A stretch of DNA of 17,511 nt, from the NCBI GenBank assembly GCA_964580455.1, contig CAZOKO010000057.1:1-17511 (forward strand), written 5' to 3'. The stretch's first letter is position 1; every line of letters starts with the position of its first letter. The DNA comes from CAZOKO01 sp964580455. Lineage in GTDB: Bacteria > Desulfobacterota > WTBG01. Below, one piece after another: positions 6,575-14,381 of the stretch. The notes below the pieces were generated by a model. The model worked only from the letters and a program-made list of their open reading frames with translations. It was not told the DNA's origin and ran no database searches. A program made the translations under genes and the position numbers.

Positions 6575-7659
6575 GCCTGAAACGTATTTATGACTTTTCC
6601 GGTAGGCTGCATAGGAAGCTCACTTGTTTTTGGACAAGGGATATCTATTACGTTACCGATAAAGCGAATTGGTCATTCTACTGGGATGGTTACTATATCA
6701 CCACAGGATTAAAAGAACGTTGGAAGCTCCGCGCTCACGTGATACATGATCCTTGGGGATTGAAAAGACAAATCATTCATTTCGGGGACCGTTATGCCTA
6801 TCTTAATGGTCCATTGCGTGGTCTCCACCCTTCAAATCAGGTGTTTTTAACGTGGTTCCACGGGGATCCTATTGACCCAAATCCAAATATGCAGCACTTA
6901 TTTGAAATCTTACCTGAGGCAACTCAATACATCGAAAAGATTGTTGTGACGTGTCATATTTCAAAAGAGATTCTGGTAGAATTGGGGATTCCCGAAACCA
7001 AGATTGTAGTGATACCACTTGGTGTTGATCTGTCCAAATTTTTACCCCTTATGATAGAGTCTCGATTGAAGGTGCGTGCCAGTCTTGGAATTCCAGATGA
7101 TGTTATTTGTGTTGGTTCTTTTCAAAAAGATGGTGCTGGTTGGGAAGAAGGTATAGAACCAAAACTGGTTAAGGGACCTGACATTTTCTTAGAAGTAGTA
7201 TCCAGCCTGTACACTCACTTTAAAAATCTACTCATATTATTGACTGGTCCAGCAAGGGGATATGTGAAACAACAATTAGAAAAAATGGGGATACCCTATA
7301 TTCACCGTTATCTGTCTAACTATTACGACATAGTGCCCTATTTTCAGGCGCTGGATCTGTATATTATTTCTTCACGTTCTGAAGGTGGTCCTAAGGCTTT
7401 ACTGGAGAGTTGGGCGACTGGGGTTCCGGTTGTTTCAACTCGAGTTGGAATGCCTGCAGACTTAATTGAGCATGGTAAAAATGGAATGTTGGCTGAATTG
7501 GAAGATGTGAAGGATCTCGCAAACCATTCAATTGCACTGATAGAAGATGATGGTTTGCAGGAAAGATGCCGCCGTCAGGCACTGGATGATGTCAAACATT
7601 ATGATTGGTCTCTAATAGCGGATCGTTACTATCAAGAGTTGTATAAACCATTTTTATGA
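6571..7659 (+). CDS. Glycosyltransferase family 4 (group 1)
   Basis: GT-B fold retaining-type glycosyltransferase of 362 residues using a nucleotide-sugar donor. The start is placed at ATG 6571, whose ATGA overlaps the upstream stop codon; the longer frame from TTG 6544 would add nine residues and lacks a ribosome binding site. The C-terminal domain carries SRSEGGPKALLESWATGVP, with EX7E glutamates at 271 and 279, then the STRVGMPADLIEHGKNG loop typical of GT4. VIPLGVDLSKF near 147-157 is the conserved N-to-C domain linker. The N-terminal domain has an uncommon sequence (YYVTDKANWSFYWDGYY) in place of the normal glycine-rich opening, possibly reflecting its acceptor. Coupling to the toroid-like protein suggests that the two act on the same intermediate. 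The sugar specificity is unknown. Confidence 0.88.
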   Translation: MSLKRIYDFSGRLHRKLTCFWTRDIYYVTDKANWSFYWDGYYITTGLKERWKLRAHVIHDPWGLKRQIIHFGDRYAYLNGPLRGLHPSNQVFLTWFHGDPIDPNPNMQHLFEILPEATQYIEKIVVTCHISKEILVELGIPETKIVVIPLGVDLSKFLPLMIESRLKVRASLGIPDDVICVGSFQKDGAGWEEGIEPKLVKGPDIFLEVVSSLYTHFKNLLILLTGPARGYVKQQLEKMGIPYIHRYLSNYYDIVPYFQALDLYIISSRSEGGPKALLESWATGVPVVSTRVGMPADLIEHGKNGMLAELEDVKDLANHSIALIEDDGLQERCRRQALDDVKHYDWSLIADRYYQELYKPFL

Positions 7660-7690
7660 TAATGTTTGCTGAGAAACGATTCATAAAGAC

Positions 7691-8491
7691 ATGAAAAATA
7701 TACCTCTTAAAACGGTACGATGTGTTGAGGGACGACGTTTGGTATACTACCGCTCCCAGGTAAATGCTGATTTTTGGGATGCGCACTGGAAGAAGTACTT
7801 TTCACCAGATATTTATAAAAAAGCAGAGCGTGGCAGCTTTGTTTGGTTTGAAAAGCCATTTACTGATTATCTTTCCAGGGAGGGTCGTATCCTTGAAGCT
7901 GGCTGTGGTCTGGGGGTGTACGTGCTTGCTTTACTGGTGCGAGGTTATGATGCTGAAGGTATTGAAAGTGGAACTGAAACAGTGAAGATGGTGCGCGAAC
8001 TATATCCTAATTTACCCATTCGTGCTGGTGATGTGACATGCATGGAAGTGCCAGAGAAATACTATAGTGGATATATCTCCCTGGGTGTTATGGAGCACTG
8101 CAAAAAAGGTCCTGAACCATTCCTTAAGGAGGCTTATAGAGTTCTTAAAAATGATGGGGTAGCGATTATCTCTGTTCCTTATTTTCATCCTTTGCGTTGT
8201 CTGAAAGCGAGACTGGGATTTTATCGTGGGCAATCTAATGGTCTAGAGTTTTATCAGTACGCATTTACTAAAATGGACTTTATTGCCCTTTTGCGAAAGT
8301 ACGGTTTTGAGGTTATCGACAAGATGATCTATGATGGGTTCAAAGGGGTGAAGGATGAAATACGTTTATTGGAAAATATTTTTCAGTGGCCAGCTATCGG
8401 TTGGCGCTTAAGGCAATGGTTCAAATCATGCAAATTGATTGAACATACTTTGGGCCACATGATGCTTTTTGTTTGCCGAAAGGTTCAGTAA
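7691..8491 (+). CDS. Class I SAM-dependent methyltransferase
   Basis: Predicted to transfer a methyl group from S-adenosylmethionine, probably to a sugar hydroxyl of the polysaccharide. The Rossmann motif I is ILEAGCGLGVY at about 67-77, with an acidic residue after strand 2 (GIES, about 90-93). A GDV segment follows near 117, then the SLGVMEHC motif IV region and RVLKNDGVAIISVPYFHP, the usual post-motif strand pair. The 266-residue length and the N-terminal NADFWDAHWKKYF segment fit methyltransferases of glycan loci. No membrane segment is seen. It begins 31 bases after the preceding glycosyltransferase and ends 4 bases before the next one. It is not closely similar to the second methyltransferase at 9714, so the two probably act at different positions. 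Methylation of a non-sugar substrate cannot be excluded. Confidence 0.87.
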   Translation: MKNIPLKTVRCVEGRRLVYYRSQVNADFWDAHWKKYFSPDIYKKAERGSFVWFEKPFTDYLSREGRILEAGCGLGVYVLALLVRGYDAEGIESGTETVKMVRELYPNLPIRAGDVTCMEVPEKYYSGYISLGVMEHCKKGPEPFLKEAYRVLKNDGVAIISVPYFHPLRCLKARLGFYRGQSNGLEFYQYAFTKMDFIALLRKYGFEVIDKMIYDGFKGVKDEIRLLENIFQWPAIGWRLRQWFKSCKLIEHTLGHMMLFVCRKVQ

Positions 8492-8495
8492 ACTA

Positions 8496-9620
8496 ATGAG
8501 TAATCTAAAAGAAAGTAGACTCGTTCTTTTCTTTACTCAAGGGGTTTCTTTAATGACCTGGAGCAATATCGGGGTGCTGGATAGGGAGGTGTCTATTTAT
8601 CGATCACTGCGCCCACATATGCACAATATTACGTTTGTTACATATGGAAATGCTGGAGATTTGCGTTACGCCAACCGGTTGGAAGACATCCATGTTGTGT
8701 GCAATCGGTATGGGCTGTCGCAACGATGGTATACATTTCTCCTTCCTTTGCTTTATCCACTGTTCCTGCGTGGGCCATCAATAATAAAGAGCAACCAGCT
8801 TCCAGGCGCTGAAGTGGCTTTGAAAGTGGCAAAACTAATTGGAATGAAATTTATCGCGCGGTGTGGTTATCTTCACTCTGATTTCATAGAGAGGAAGCAT
8901 GGGGCAAAATCCATCGAGGCTAAACAAGCACGAGTATTAGAAAGGAAGGTTTTTACTGATGCTGATAGGGTAGTAGTGACTACTCCCATTATGAGTAAGA
9001 CGGTAAAGGAGCATTATCAATTACCAGAAGAACGCGTGAGAGTCATTCCCAATTATGTACAGTGTGACCTCTTTAGTCCCAATCAAAGAGACCGTTGTTC
9101 AACAAGGCAAATCTGTTTTGTGGGTCGTCTGGATGAACAGAAAAACCTGTTTGCCTTGTTGAAGGCAATTAAAGGTTTGGATGTGGAACTTGTGATTGTA
9201 GGAAGCGGACCATTAGGTGAAAGATTGCAGGAAGAAGTGAGCAGGAGCAGACTCCCGGTACGCTTTCTGGGAAATGTTTTACACCAGCGTCTTCCCGAGA
9301 TCCTGAACAGCTCGGCGCTGTTTATCCTTCCCTCTCTGTATGAGGGACATCCCAAGGTTTTGCTGGAAGCCATGGCGTGTGGTGTACCTGTTATAGGCAC
9401 GGATGTTCCTGGTATCAGGGAACTTATTAATCATCGTGAAACGGGTTATTTGTGTGGTACATCATCCGGGGAGATTCGTGAAGCGATAAAAGAAGTTCTT
9501 TCCAATGGTGATCTACGAAACAGCATTGGTAGCAATGCCAGGAGTTTCGTTGTTGAAAACTTCGCGTTAGAGCAAATTCTAGAAATGGAATTGGCCCTTT
9601 TGGATGAATTGGCAGGATAA
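8496..9620 (+). CDS. Glycosyltransferase family 4 (group 1)
   Basis: GT-B fold glycosyltransferase of 374 residues. ATG 8496, four bases after the upstream stop, is the natural start; an upstream TTG at 8469 is in frame but lies inside the previous gene. The C-terminal nucleotide-sugar domain is canonical: FVGRLDEQKNL, a VGSGPLGERL strand-turn, then LYEGHPKVLLEAMACGVPV with EX7E glutamates at 283 and 291, and DVPGIRELINHRETGYL. The RVIPNYVQCDLF linker is intact. The N-terminal domain opens with FTQGVSLMTWSNIG, and HSDFIERKHG near 127-136 probably lies near the acceptor site. It lies between two methyltransferases, so the residue it adds may be one that becomes methylated; that is inference from order only. 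Confidence 0.9.
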   Translation: MSNLKESRLVLFFTQGVSLMTWSNIGVLDREVSIYRSLRPHMHNITFVTYGNAGDLRYANRLEDIHVVCNRYGLSQRWYTFLLPLLYPLFLRGPSIIKSNQLPGAEVALKVAKLIGMKFIARCGYLHSDFIERKHGAKSIEAKQARVLERKVFTDADRVVVTTPIMSKTVKEHYQLPEERVRVIPNYVQCDLFSPNQRDRCSTRQICFVGRLDEQKNLFALLKAIKGLDVELVIVGSGPLGERLQEEVSRSRLPVRFLGNVLHQRLPEILNSSALFILPSLYEGHPKVLLEAMACGVPVIGTDVPGIRELINHRETGYLCGTSSGEIREAIKEVLSNGDLRNSIGSNARSFVVENFALEQILEMELALLDELAG

Positions 9621-9679
9621 CGACGAATCGTGGATAGTAAACAATAGGTAAACGGTTTTAAAATTATTCTTTATTTTGC

Positions 9680-9700
9680 ATAGTGTAGATCATTCACTAT
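9680..9700 (+). promoter_or_regulatory. Possible small hairpin upstream of the gene at 9714
   Basis: ATAGTG (9680-9685) and CACTAT (9695-9700) are exact inverted copies separated by nine bases, 13 bases before ATG 9714. The start codon itself lies within the ten-base palindrome TATCATGATA (9710-9719). These could affect initiation or bind a regulator, but short inverted repeats are common in AT-rich DNA, so this is only a position to note. Confidence 0.15.
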
Positions 9701-9713
9701 TGGTTTATGTATC

Positions 9714-10454
9714 ATGATATTAAAACGCATTTTGATACGAGTGTTGAATATTTTATCTGTACCGAAATTTGAGTTTCTCATACACCAACTTGTGTCTGTA
9801 AAGGCAGATAGGATGCCCTCTGCTGAAGCACTGCGTTTTCTCTTCCGCCTGGATGCTGTCCTCTATTCTCTTGAGGGACAGAAGGCTATCGATTACGATG
9901 GTGGCATACACACCAAGCACCGCCACACGTGTTACCACGATTTTTTTATTAAGAATATTCGACCTGCTGAACGGATATTGGATATTGGTTGTGGTATTGG
10001 AGCGTTGGCGTATGATGTAGCTGAAAAAGCTCAAGCCCATGTTACTGCTCTAGACCTTAATCCAGAGAATATTGCAAAGGCATCTCAACGCTATAACCAT
10101 CCGCGGGTCAGATATATGGTCGGTGATGTGCTTCAGAAACTTCCCGATGGTTCCTTTGATGTGATTATCCTTTCAAATGTTCTTGAACACCTGAAAGAGC
10201 GACCAGCTTTTTTGCGCCGTATACGAGAGGCAGTGTCTCCTGGCCGATTCCTGATTCGAGTTCCCCTCTTTGAACGAGACTGGCGTGTACCGCTGAAAAA
10301 GGAACTCGGCGTAGAGTGGCGGTTAGATCCCACTCACGAGACAGAGTATAGGAGTGAATCTTTTGCTGAGGAAATGGCTGCTGCAGGCTTACAAATTACA
10401 CATCAAAAAATAAACTGGGGAGAGATTTGGGCGGTTGTTGTTCCAAACAGGTGA
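9714..10454 (+). CDS. Class I SAM-dependent methyltransferase (GGIHTKHR subgroup)
   Basis: Predicted sugar- or lipid-carrier-associated methyltransferase of 246 residues. Motif I is ILDIGCGIGALAY at 88-100, motif II ends in the acidic TALDLNP at 111-117, motif III region is VGDVLQKLPDGSFDVIILSNVLEHL, and the FLIRVPLFERDW strand follows. Before the core, residues about 58-78 read IDYDGGIHTKHRHTCYHDFF, a conserved lead-in that I associate with a methyltransferase subgroup found in polysaccharide loci. The first 30 residues are basic and hydrophobic and could lie along the membrane. It follows a 93-base intergenic region and ends 9 bases before the next glycosyltransferase, so it shares that gene's transcript. 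The substrate is unknown; O-methylation of a sugar is the simplest reading. Confidence 0.87.
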   Translation: MILKRILIRVLNILSVPKFEFLIHQLVSVKADRMPSAEALRFLFRLDAVLYSLEGQKAIDYDGGIHTKHRHTCYHDFFIKNIRPAERILDIGCGIGALAYDVAEKAQAHVTALDLNPENIAKASQRYNHPRVRYMVGDVLQKLPDGSFDVIILSNVLEHLKERPAFLRRIREAVSPGRFLIRVPLFERDWRVPLKKELGVEWRLDPTHETEYRSESFAEEMAAAGLQITHQKINWGEIWAVVVPNR

Positions 10455-10463
10455 AAGATACAT

Positions 10464-11762
10464 ATGAGAGAGAATATTCCAGAAGTAAGTGTTATTATGA
10501 GTGTGTATAATGGGGAACAGTTTCTCCGTGAGGCACTGGAGAGCATTATCGAGCAAACTTTTAAAGATTTTGAGTTTATTATTATCAATGATGGTTCTAC
10601 TGATAGGACTAGAGAGATACTTGAATCTTATCAGTATGAGAGGATTGTTCTTATACACCAGGAAAACAAAGGTTTAACAACGGCTTTAAATAAAGGATTA
10701 TCGCTGGCTAAGGGAGAATTTATTGCAAGAATGGATGCAGATGATTCATGTGACCCTGAAAGGCTGGAAAAGCAGGTTGTTTTCTTAAGGGAAAACCCTG
10801 AGATTGTTTTATTAGGTTCAAATTGCTTTAATGTTGATGAGGATGGGGACATAATTGGTCAGATTGACTTACCAACAGACGGGGTGCAAATCAAATGGAA
10901 TCTGCTTTTTCATAATTGTTTGCGTCACAGCACCATGATGTTCCGAAGAAAGGAAGTTAATAATTTAGGAAAATACAAGAGCACTATCAGCTATGCACAA
11001 GATTATGATTTATGGCTAAGGATAGCAGAGAGATATCCCATTGCATGTCTTAAAGATACCCTCATATATTATAGAATACCAAGGAAGGGAACCATTACCT
11101 ATGAAAAGGAATCTGAACAGACAAAACAGGCAGAGCAAACATATCTTGAAGTTGTATATAAACTCATACCAGAAATTACCTTCATGGAAGACGAAATCAA
11201 GGAGTTAAGATATTTTATTTCCGGTAATTGTAAGCTAAAGAATGTTGATAGTGCAGAAAAACTTTTCCTTAGAATTTACAACGCCTTCTGCAATTCGTCT
11301 TTCGCTGCTGATGCCAAAAAAGGAAAGTTGGCAATTATTAAGATTGAACCGTATAGTAAATTTGCCTGGGAATATTTTAATCAGGGGTCGATAGAAGATT
11401 TTGATCGCTGTATTTGTGTAATACTGGATAATGGATTTCAGGGGCCTTTTGCTGTTCCAAATATTGGTCTTTATAGAAGTGAAAAAAATATTATTAGTGT
11501 TTTAAACAACTACTTTTTTCACGATTCTAAGAATATAGAACTAAGAAGAAAAGGCAAGAATTTCCTCGGCACTCAGTACCTTAATCTCAGCTGGCAATAT
11601 TACAGCCTGGGAGATATGAGTAATTTCAGAAGATGCCTTATAAAATCATTTCAAAACCGCCCATCTGGAAATATTGTGGTATTGTTGCTGAAGTCATTAC
11701 TGGGGAAGCGGGTCATGGAAGCAATACACCATTTTAGAGTAAAACATACGGTACAATCATAG
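10464..11762 (+). CDS. Glycosyltransferase family 2 with long C-terminal extension
   Basis: GT-A fold, inverting-type glycosyltransferase. The catalytic domain fills about residues 1-215: VSVIMSVYNGEQFLREALES at 8-27, the nucleotide contact INDGST at 41-46, the metal-binding DADD at 91-94, HSTMMFRR near 155-162, and QDYDLWLR at 179-186 carrying the candidate catalytic Asp. Residues about 220-432 are an extra helical region, rich in Lys and aromatic residues, containing SWQYYSLGDMSNFRRCLIKS near 384-403, which looks like a TPR-like helix pair. Such tails could bind partner enzymes. GAAAG lies a few bases before ATG 10464. The second half of the gene is markedly AT-rich compared with the two genes before it. 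Donor and acceptor are unknown. Confidence 0.9.
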   Translation: MRENIPEVSVIMSVYNGEQFLREALESIIEQTFKDFEFIIINDGSTDRTREILESYQYERIVLIHQENKGLTTALNKGLSLAKGEFIARMDADDSCDPERLEKQVVFLRENPEIVLLGSNCFNVDEDGDIIGQIDLPTDGVQIKWNLLFHNCLRHSTMMFRRKEVNNLGKYKSTISYAQDYDLWLRIAERYPIACLKDTLIYYRIPRKGTITYEKESEQTKQAEQTYLEVVYKLIPEITFMEDEIKELRYFISGNCKLKNVDSAEKLFLRIYNAFCNSSFAADAKKGKLAIIKIEPYSKFAWEYFNQGSIEDFDRCICVILDNGFQGPFAVPNIGLYRSEKNIISVLNNYFFHDSKNIELRRKGKNFLGTQYLNLSWQYYSLGDMSNFRRCLIKSFQNRPSGNIVVLLLKSLLGKRVMEAIHHFRVKHTVQS

Positions 11763-11805
11763 GTGCATATTTCAGCATATCTTAATTTGCCAGGGGAAAC
11801 AAGAG

Positions 11806-13095
11806 GTGAGAATTTTACAGGTTGTACATTATTTTATACTCTTTGGCTTAGGTGGTAGTGAATATTACGTTTATTATCTATGCAAAGAACTTTCAAAAAA
11901 CCATGATGTTATCATCTTTTTTACAACATCAGAAGATGGGGATAAAGGTAGAATACTTAAAGGAGACTACGATGGTATTCCCTATTGGGCACTGAAAAAG
12001 AATCGCATATCATATTCCCGCCCCTTTCATGACCGTAATAGATGGGTTGAAGAAGAGTTTACAAAGGTTGTCGAACAGTTCAAACCAGATATCATTCATT
12101 TCCAACATCTTATTAATCTTTCATTAAAGCTTCCATCGCTGGCAAATAAAAGAGGTATTCCTAACTGTATGACTCTGCACGATTTCTGGTTTCTCTGTCC
12201 TCGCACTATATTTCTCACTTCTGATTTAAAAATATGCAGTAATCATTCTCCAAGACATTGTTTGGATTGTCTACAGGGGGAAATCGAGTATTATCCCATA
12301 CGGGACAAAGTGATTGGACTGTGGCATACCGGGAAAAGAGAAATTAAGAAAGTTTTGAATTATGCAAAAAAAGCAACGGTTCTTTTTAGTCTTGCACTTT
12401 GGCGCCCCTACTGGGTAAAAAGGGTTTTTAAAGATGTGCAATTATTTATTGCACCTTCACAATTTCTCCTCGAAAAGTATGTACAAAGTGGACTTGACCG
12501 AGAAAAGATTGTTTTGATCCATCATGGATTTAATAAAGATGACTTTTATGGGATCCAAAGAACTGCTTCACCTAAAGTGCGCTTTGCTTTTATTGGTACA
12601 ATAAGGGCACATAAAGGTATTTATCTTTTGATCGATGCGTTCAATAAGATAACAGGAACCGCTGAACTTAAAATTTATGGAAGGGTAACATCCTCTATGG
12701 TTGATGATCTTAAAAAAAGAATTGTCAATTCTAATATTCATATCATGGGAGAGCTAAAGAAAGAGGATAAAAGGAAAGCATTTTCAGAGATCGATGTGTT
12801 GATTGTTCCTTCTATCTGTTATGAGAATAGTCCTCTTACAATCAGTGAAGCCTTTTTATCAAAAATCCCAGTAATTACTGCAAACATTGGGGGGATGGCT
12901 GAATTGGTAAAGGATGGAGAGTATGGATTTACCTTCCCGGTTGGCGATGCTGAAAAACTAGCGGAAAAAATACAGTTATTCATTAAAAACCCAGAACTTA
13001 AAAATAAGCTTTCATCTAACCTTCCTGATGTGAAGGATATTAGAACGCATACAGAAGAAATACTGCGCATCTATTATAAGTTGAAAAAAGGTTAG
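11806..13095 (+). CDS. Glycosyltransferase family 4 with a four-cysteine N-terminal cluster
   Basis: GT-B fold glycosyltransferase of 429 residues. It opens with MRILQVVHYF followed by GLGGSEYYVYYL (14-25), the acceptor-side glycine loop. HLINLSLKLP and TLHDFWFLCPR at 123-133 are typical of a GT4 branch in which a cysteine cluster follows: C131, C144, C152 and C155 (C-x12-C-x7-C-x2-C). The donor domain has FIGTIRAHKG and CYENSPLTISEAF with EX7E glutamates at 340 and 348. GTG at 11806 is the start, preceded by AGGGG at a workable spacing and agreeing exactly with the family N-terminus. The gene is AT-rich and Lys-rich compared with the enzymes at 8496 and 9714. It begins 43 bases after the GT2 gene and probably acts in the same assembly series. 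Confidence 0.9.
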   Translation: MRILQVVHYFILFGLGGSEYYVYYLCKELSKNHDVIIFFTTSEDGDKGRILKGDYDGIPYWALKKNRISYSRPFHDRNRWVEEEFTKVVEQFKPDIIHFQHLINLSLKLPSLANKRGIPNCMTLHDFWFLCPRTIFLTSDLKICSNHSPRHCLDCLQGEIEYYPIRDKVIGLWHTGKREIKKVLNYAKKATVLFSLALWRPYWVKRVFKDVQLFIAPSQFLLEKYVQSGLDREKIVLIHHGFNKDDFYGIQRTASPKVRFAFIGTIRAHKGIYLLIDAFNKITGTAELKIYGRVTSSMVDDLKKRIVNSNIHIMGELKKEDKRKAFSEIDVLIVPSICYENSPLTISEAFLSKIPVITANIGGMAELVKDGEYGFTFPVGDAEKLAEKIQLFIKNPELKNKLSSNLPDVKDIRTHTEEILRIYYKLKKG

Positions 13096-13169
13096 ATTGC
13101 TTTATTAGGAAAAACTTTATCGGAGTAGATATGTAGCGTTAGTCGTTTTTTAAATAAACATTATACAAT

Positions 13170-13174
13170 AGGAG
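13170..13174 (+). promoter_or_regulatory. Ribosome binding site deciding the TTG start at 13184
   Basis: AGGAG ends nine bases before TTG 13184. It is a strong Shine-Dalgarno match with no competing ATG or GTG nearby in that frame, and the protein read from the TTG starts at the normal position for its family, so TTG is very probably the real start codon. Confidence 0.65.
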
Positions 13175-13183
13175 CTCACCATT

Positions 13184-14290
13184 TTGAAAATAGGTTGTTT
13201 TTACGTTCCGTATTATCCCTTAAGTACTGGCAGGTCTGTTCATGGCTTCAAATTAGTGGAGGGACTGAAGAAGAGGGGGCACCAGATTCTATCCTGCTTG
13301 GGTGATGGGAATCCTGATTGTATAAACTTCGAACGCACAAAGTGGGGTGCAATCAAGTTAGCAAGGGAATCAGATGTGCTCTACATCAGAATAGCCGGAA
13401 GGCCGGTTCATTCCTTTCTTGAAAAATCCACTCTCCTCAAATTAGTGAGACCTTTCTCTCTCCCTGTTGTATGGGAAGTTAATGCCCCCGTAGAAGAGTT
13501 GAAAGGGAGTTTTCAGGCTGGGGCGGAGCGAGATGCGCTCATCCGAAGTGAGAATAGGAAGAGAATGCTTCTCGCTAAACTGGTTGATGCCGGGATTGGT
13601 GTTTCTGAAGTGCTTAAGGATTACATTCGAGACAGTTTAGATATTAAGAAAGCTTACTGCATTCCCAACGCTTCAGACCCCCAGCTTTTCGAGCCCCAGA
13701 ATCTGAAAGAAACAGCCCTGATACATTTAAAAAATAAGTTCAAAGTTTTTTGGATGGGTAGTGCTAATACACCATGGCAAGGTGTTGGGTTTATTATTGA
13801 ATTAGCCAAGAAGATACAGTATATTGATGACACTATAGTATTTGTTATCATTACCGGAGAAAGTCTCTGGGAATTTCCTGTCCTCAATAATTTACTTGTC
13901 TTAAGGGAAGTACCCTATGGTGATCTTCCCCACTATCTTACGGCCGCCGATGTGTGCCTTTGTTTGTATAAGGAGTATGATTGGCTTGAGTATGGATTCT
14001 ATGGTTCTTCCTTAAAACTTTTTGACTATATGGCAGCGGGAAAACCTATCATTGCATCAGATATGGGGCAGATTTCTACCATTATTAAGAATGATAACAA
14101 TGGTCTGTTGATTGGTAATGATGTTCAAACTATAATTGATACAATTCTTAAACTTAAGGCAAATCAAGAAAAGAGAAAAATTCTGGGGAACAATGCTAGA
14201 AATGATGTAATCAATTTTTACAACTGGGACAGAGTTGCGCAACAGACTGAGGATGTTCTGATGGATGTGTGTAAAGATAAACATTTCTAA
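13184..14290 (+). CDS. GT4-like glycosyltransferase lacking the canonical EX7E pair
   Basis: GT-B type glycosyltransferase of 368 residues starting at TTG behind AGGAG. Features in order: MKIGCFYVPYYPLSTGRSVH opening with a short acceptor loop, VVWEVNAPVEELKG around 95-108, the linker YCIPNASDPQLF at 158-169, WMGSANTPWQGV in the first donor-domain strand (190-201), and GSSLKLFDYMAAGKPIIAS at 274-292. In ordinary GT4 enzymes two glutamates seven residues apart bind the donor; here the matching positions are Tyr273 and Asp281. The SSLKLFDYMA form is a known variant (S-P-L-K-x-x-E-Y-M-A) in related glycosyltransferases, so activity is likely, but the donor may differ. The 88-base gap before it and the 91-base gap after it are among the larger ones here, so it could be a separate insertion in the locus. 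Confidence 0.82.
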   Translation: MKIGCFYVPYYPLSTGRSVHGFKLVEGLKKRGHQILSCLGDGNPDCINFERTKWGAIKLARESDVLYIRIAGRPVHSFLEKSTLLKLVRPFSLPVVWEVNAPVEELKGSFQAGAERDALIRSENRKRMLLAKLVDAGIGVSEVLKDYIRDSLDIKKAYCIPNASDPQLFEPQNLKETALIHLKNKFKVFWMGSANTPWQGVGFIIELAKKIQYIDDTIVFVIITGESLWEFPVLNNLLVLREVPYGDLPHYLTAADVCLCLYKEYDWLEYGFYGSSLKLFDYMAAGKPIIASDMGQISTIIKNDNNGLLIGNDVQTIIDTILKLKANQEKRKILGNNARNDVINFYNWDRVAQQTEDVLMDVCKDKHF

Positions 14291-14381
14291 CCCTTATGAG
14301 TAATATTCACGTTTGCATAAAAGTATCGACCTGGAATATTGTTCTTAGCTGAAGAAGCAGTGTTTTTTTTAAGACAGGCCT

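Noticed and set aside
5294..7687. Direct repeat CGATTCATAAA at 5294-5304 and 7677-7687, both shortly after gene ends
   Set aside because: Tens of exact 11-base pairs are expected by chance in a sequence of this length, and no longer similarity surrounds the two copies.
13130..13172. Possible sigma70-type promoter (TTAGTC, 17 bases, TATACA) before the gene at 13184
   Set aside because: The -35 match is poor and AT-rich intergenic DNA gives such -10 matches often; there is no independent support.
14347..14372. AGCTGAAGAAGCAG followed by eight T residues, resembling an intrinsic terminator before the GT2 gene at 14382
   Set aside because: The possible stem is only three or four base pairs with mismatches, too weak for a terminator, and the T-run lies just ahead of a co-directional gene.
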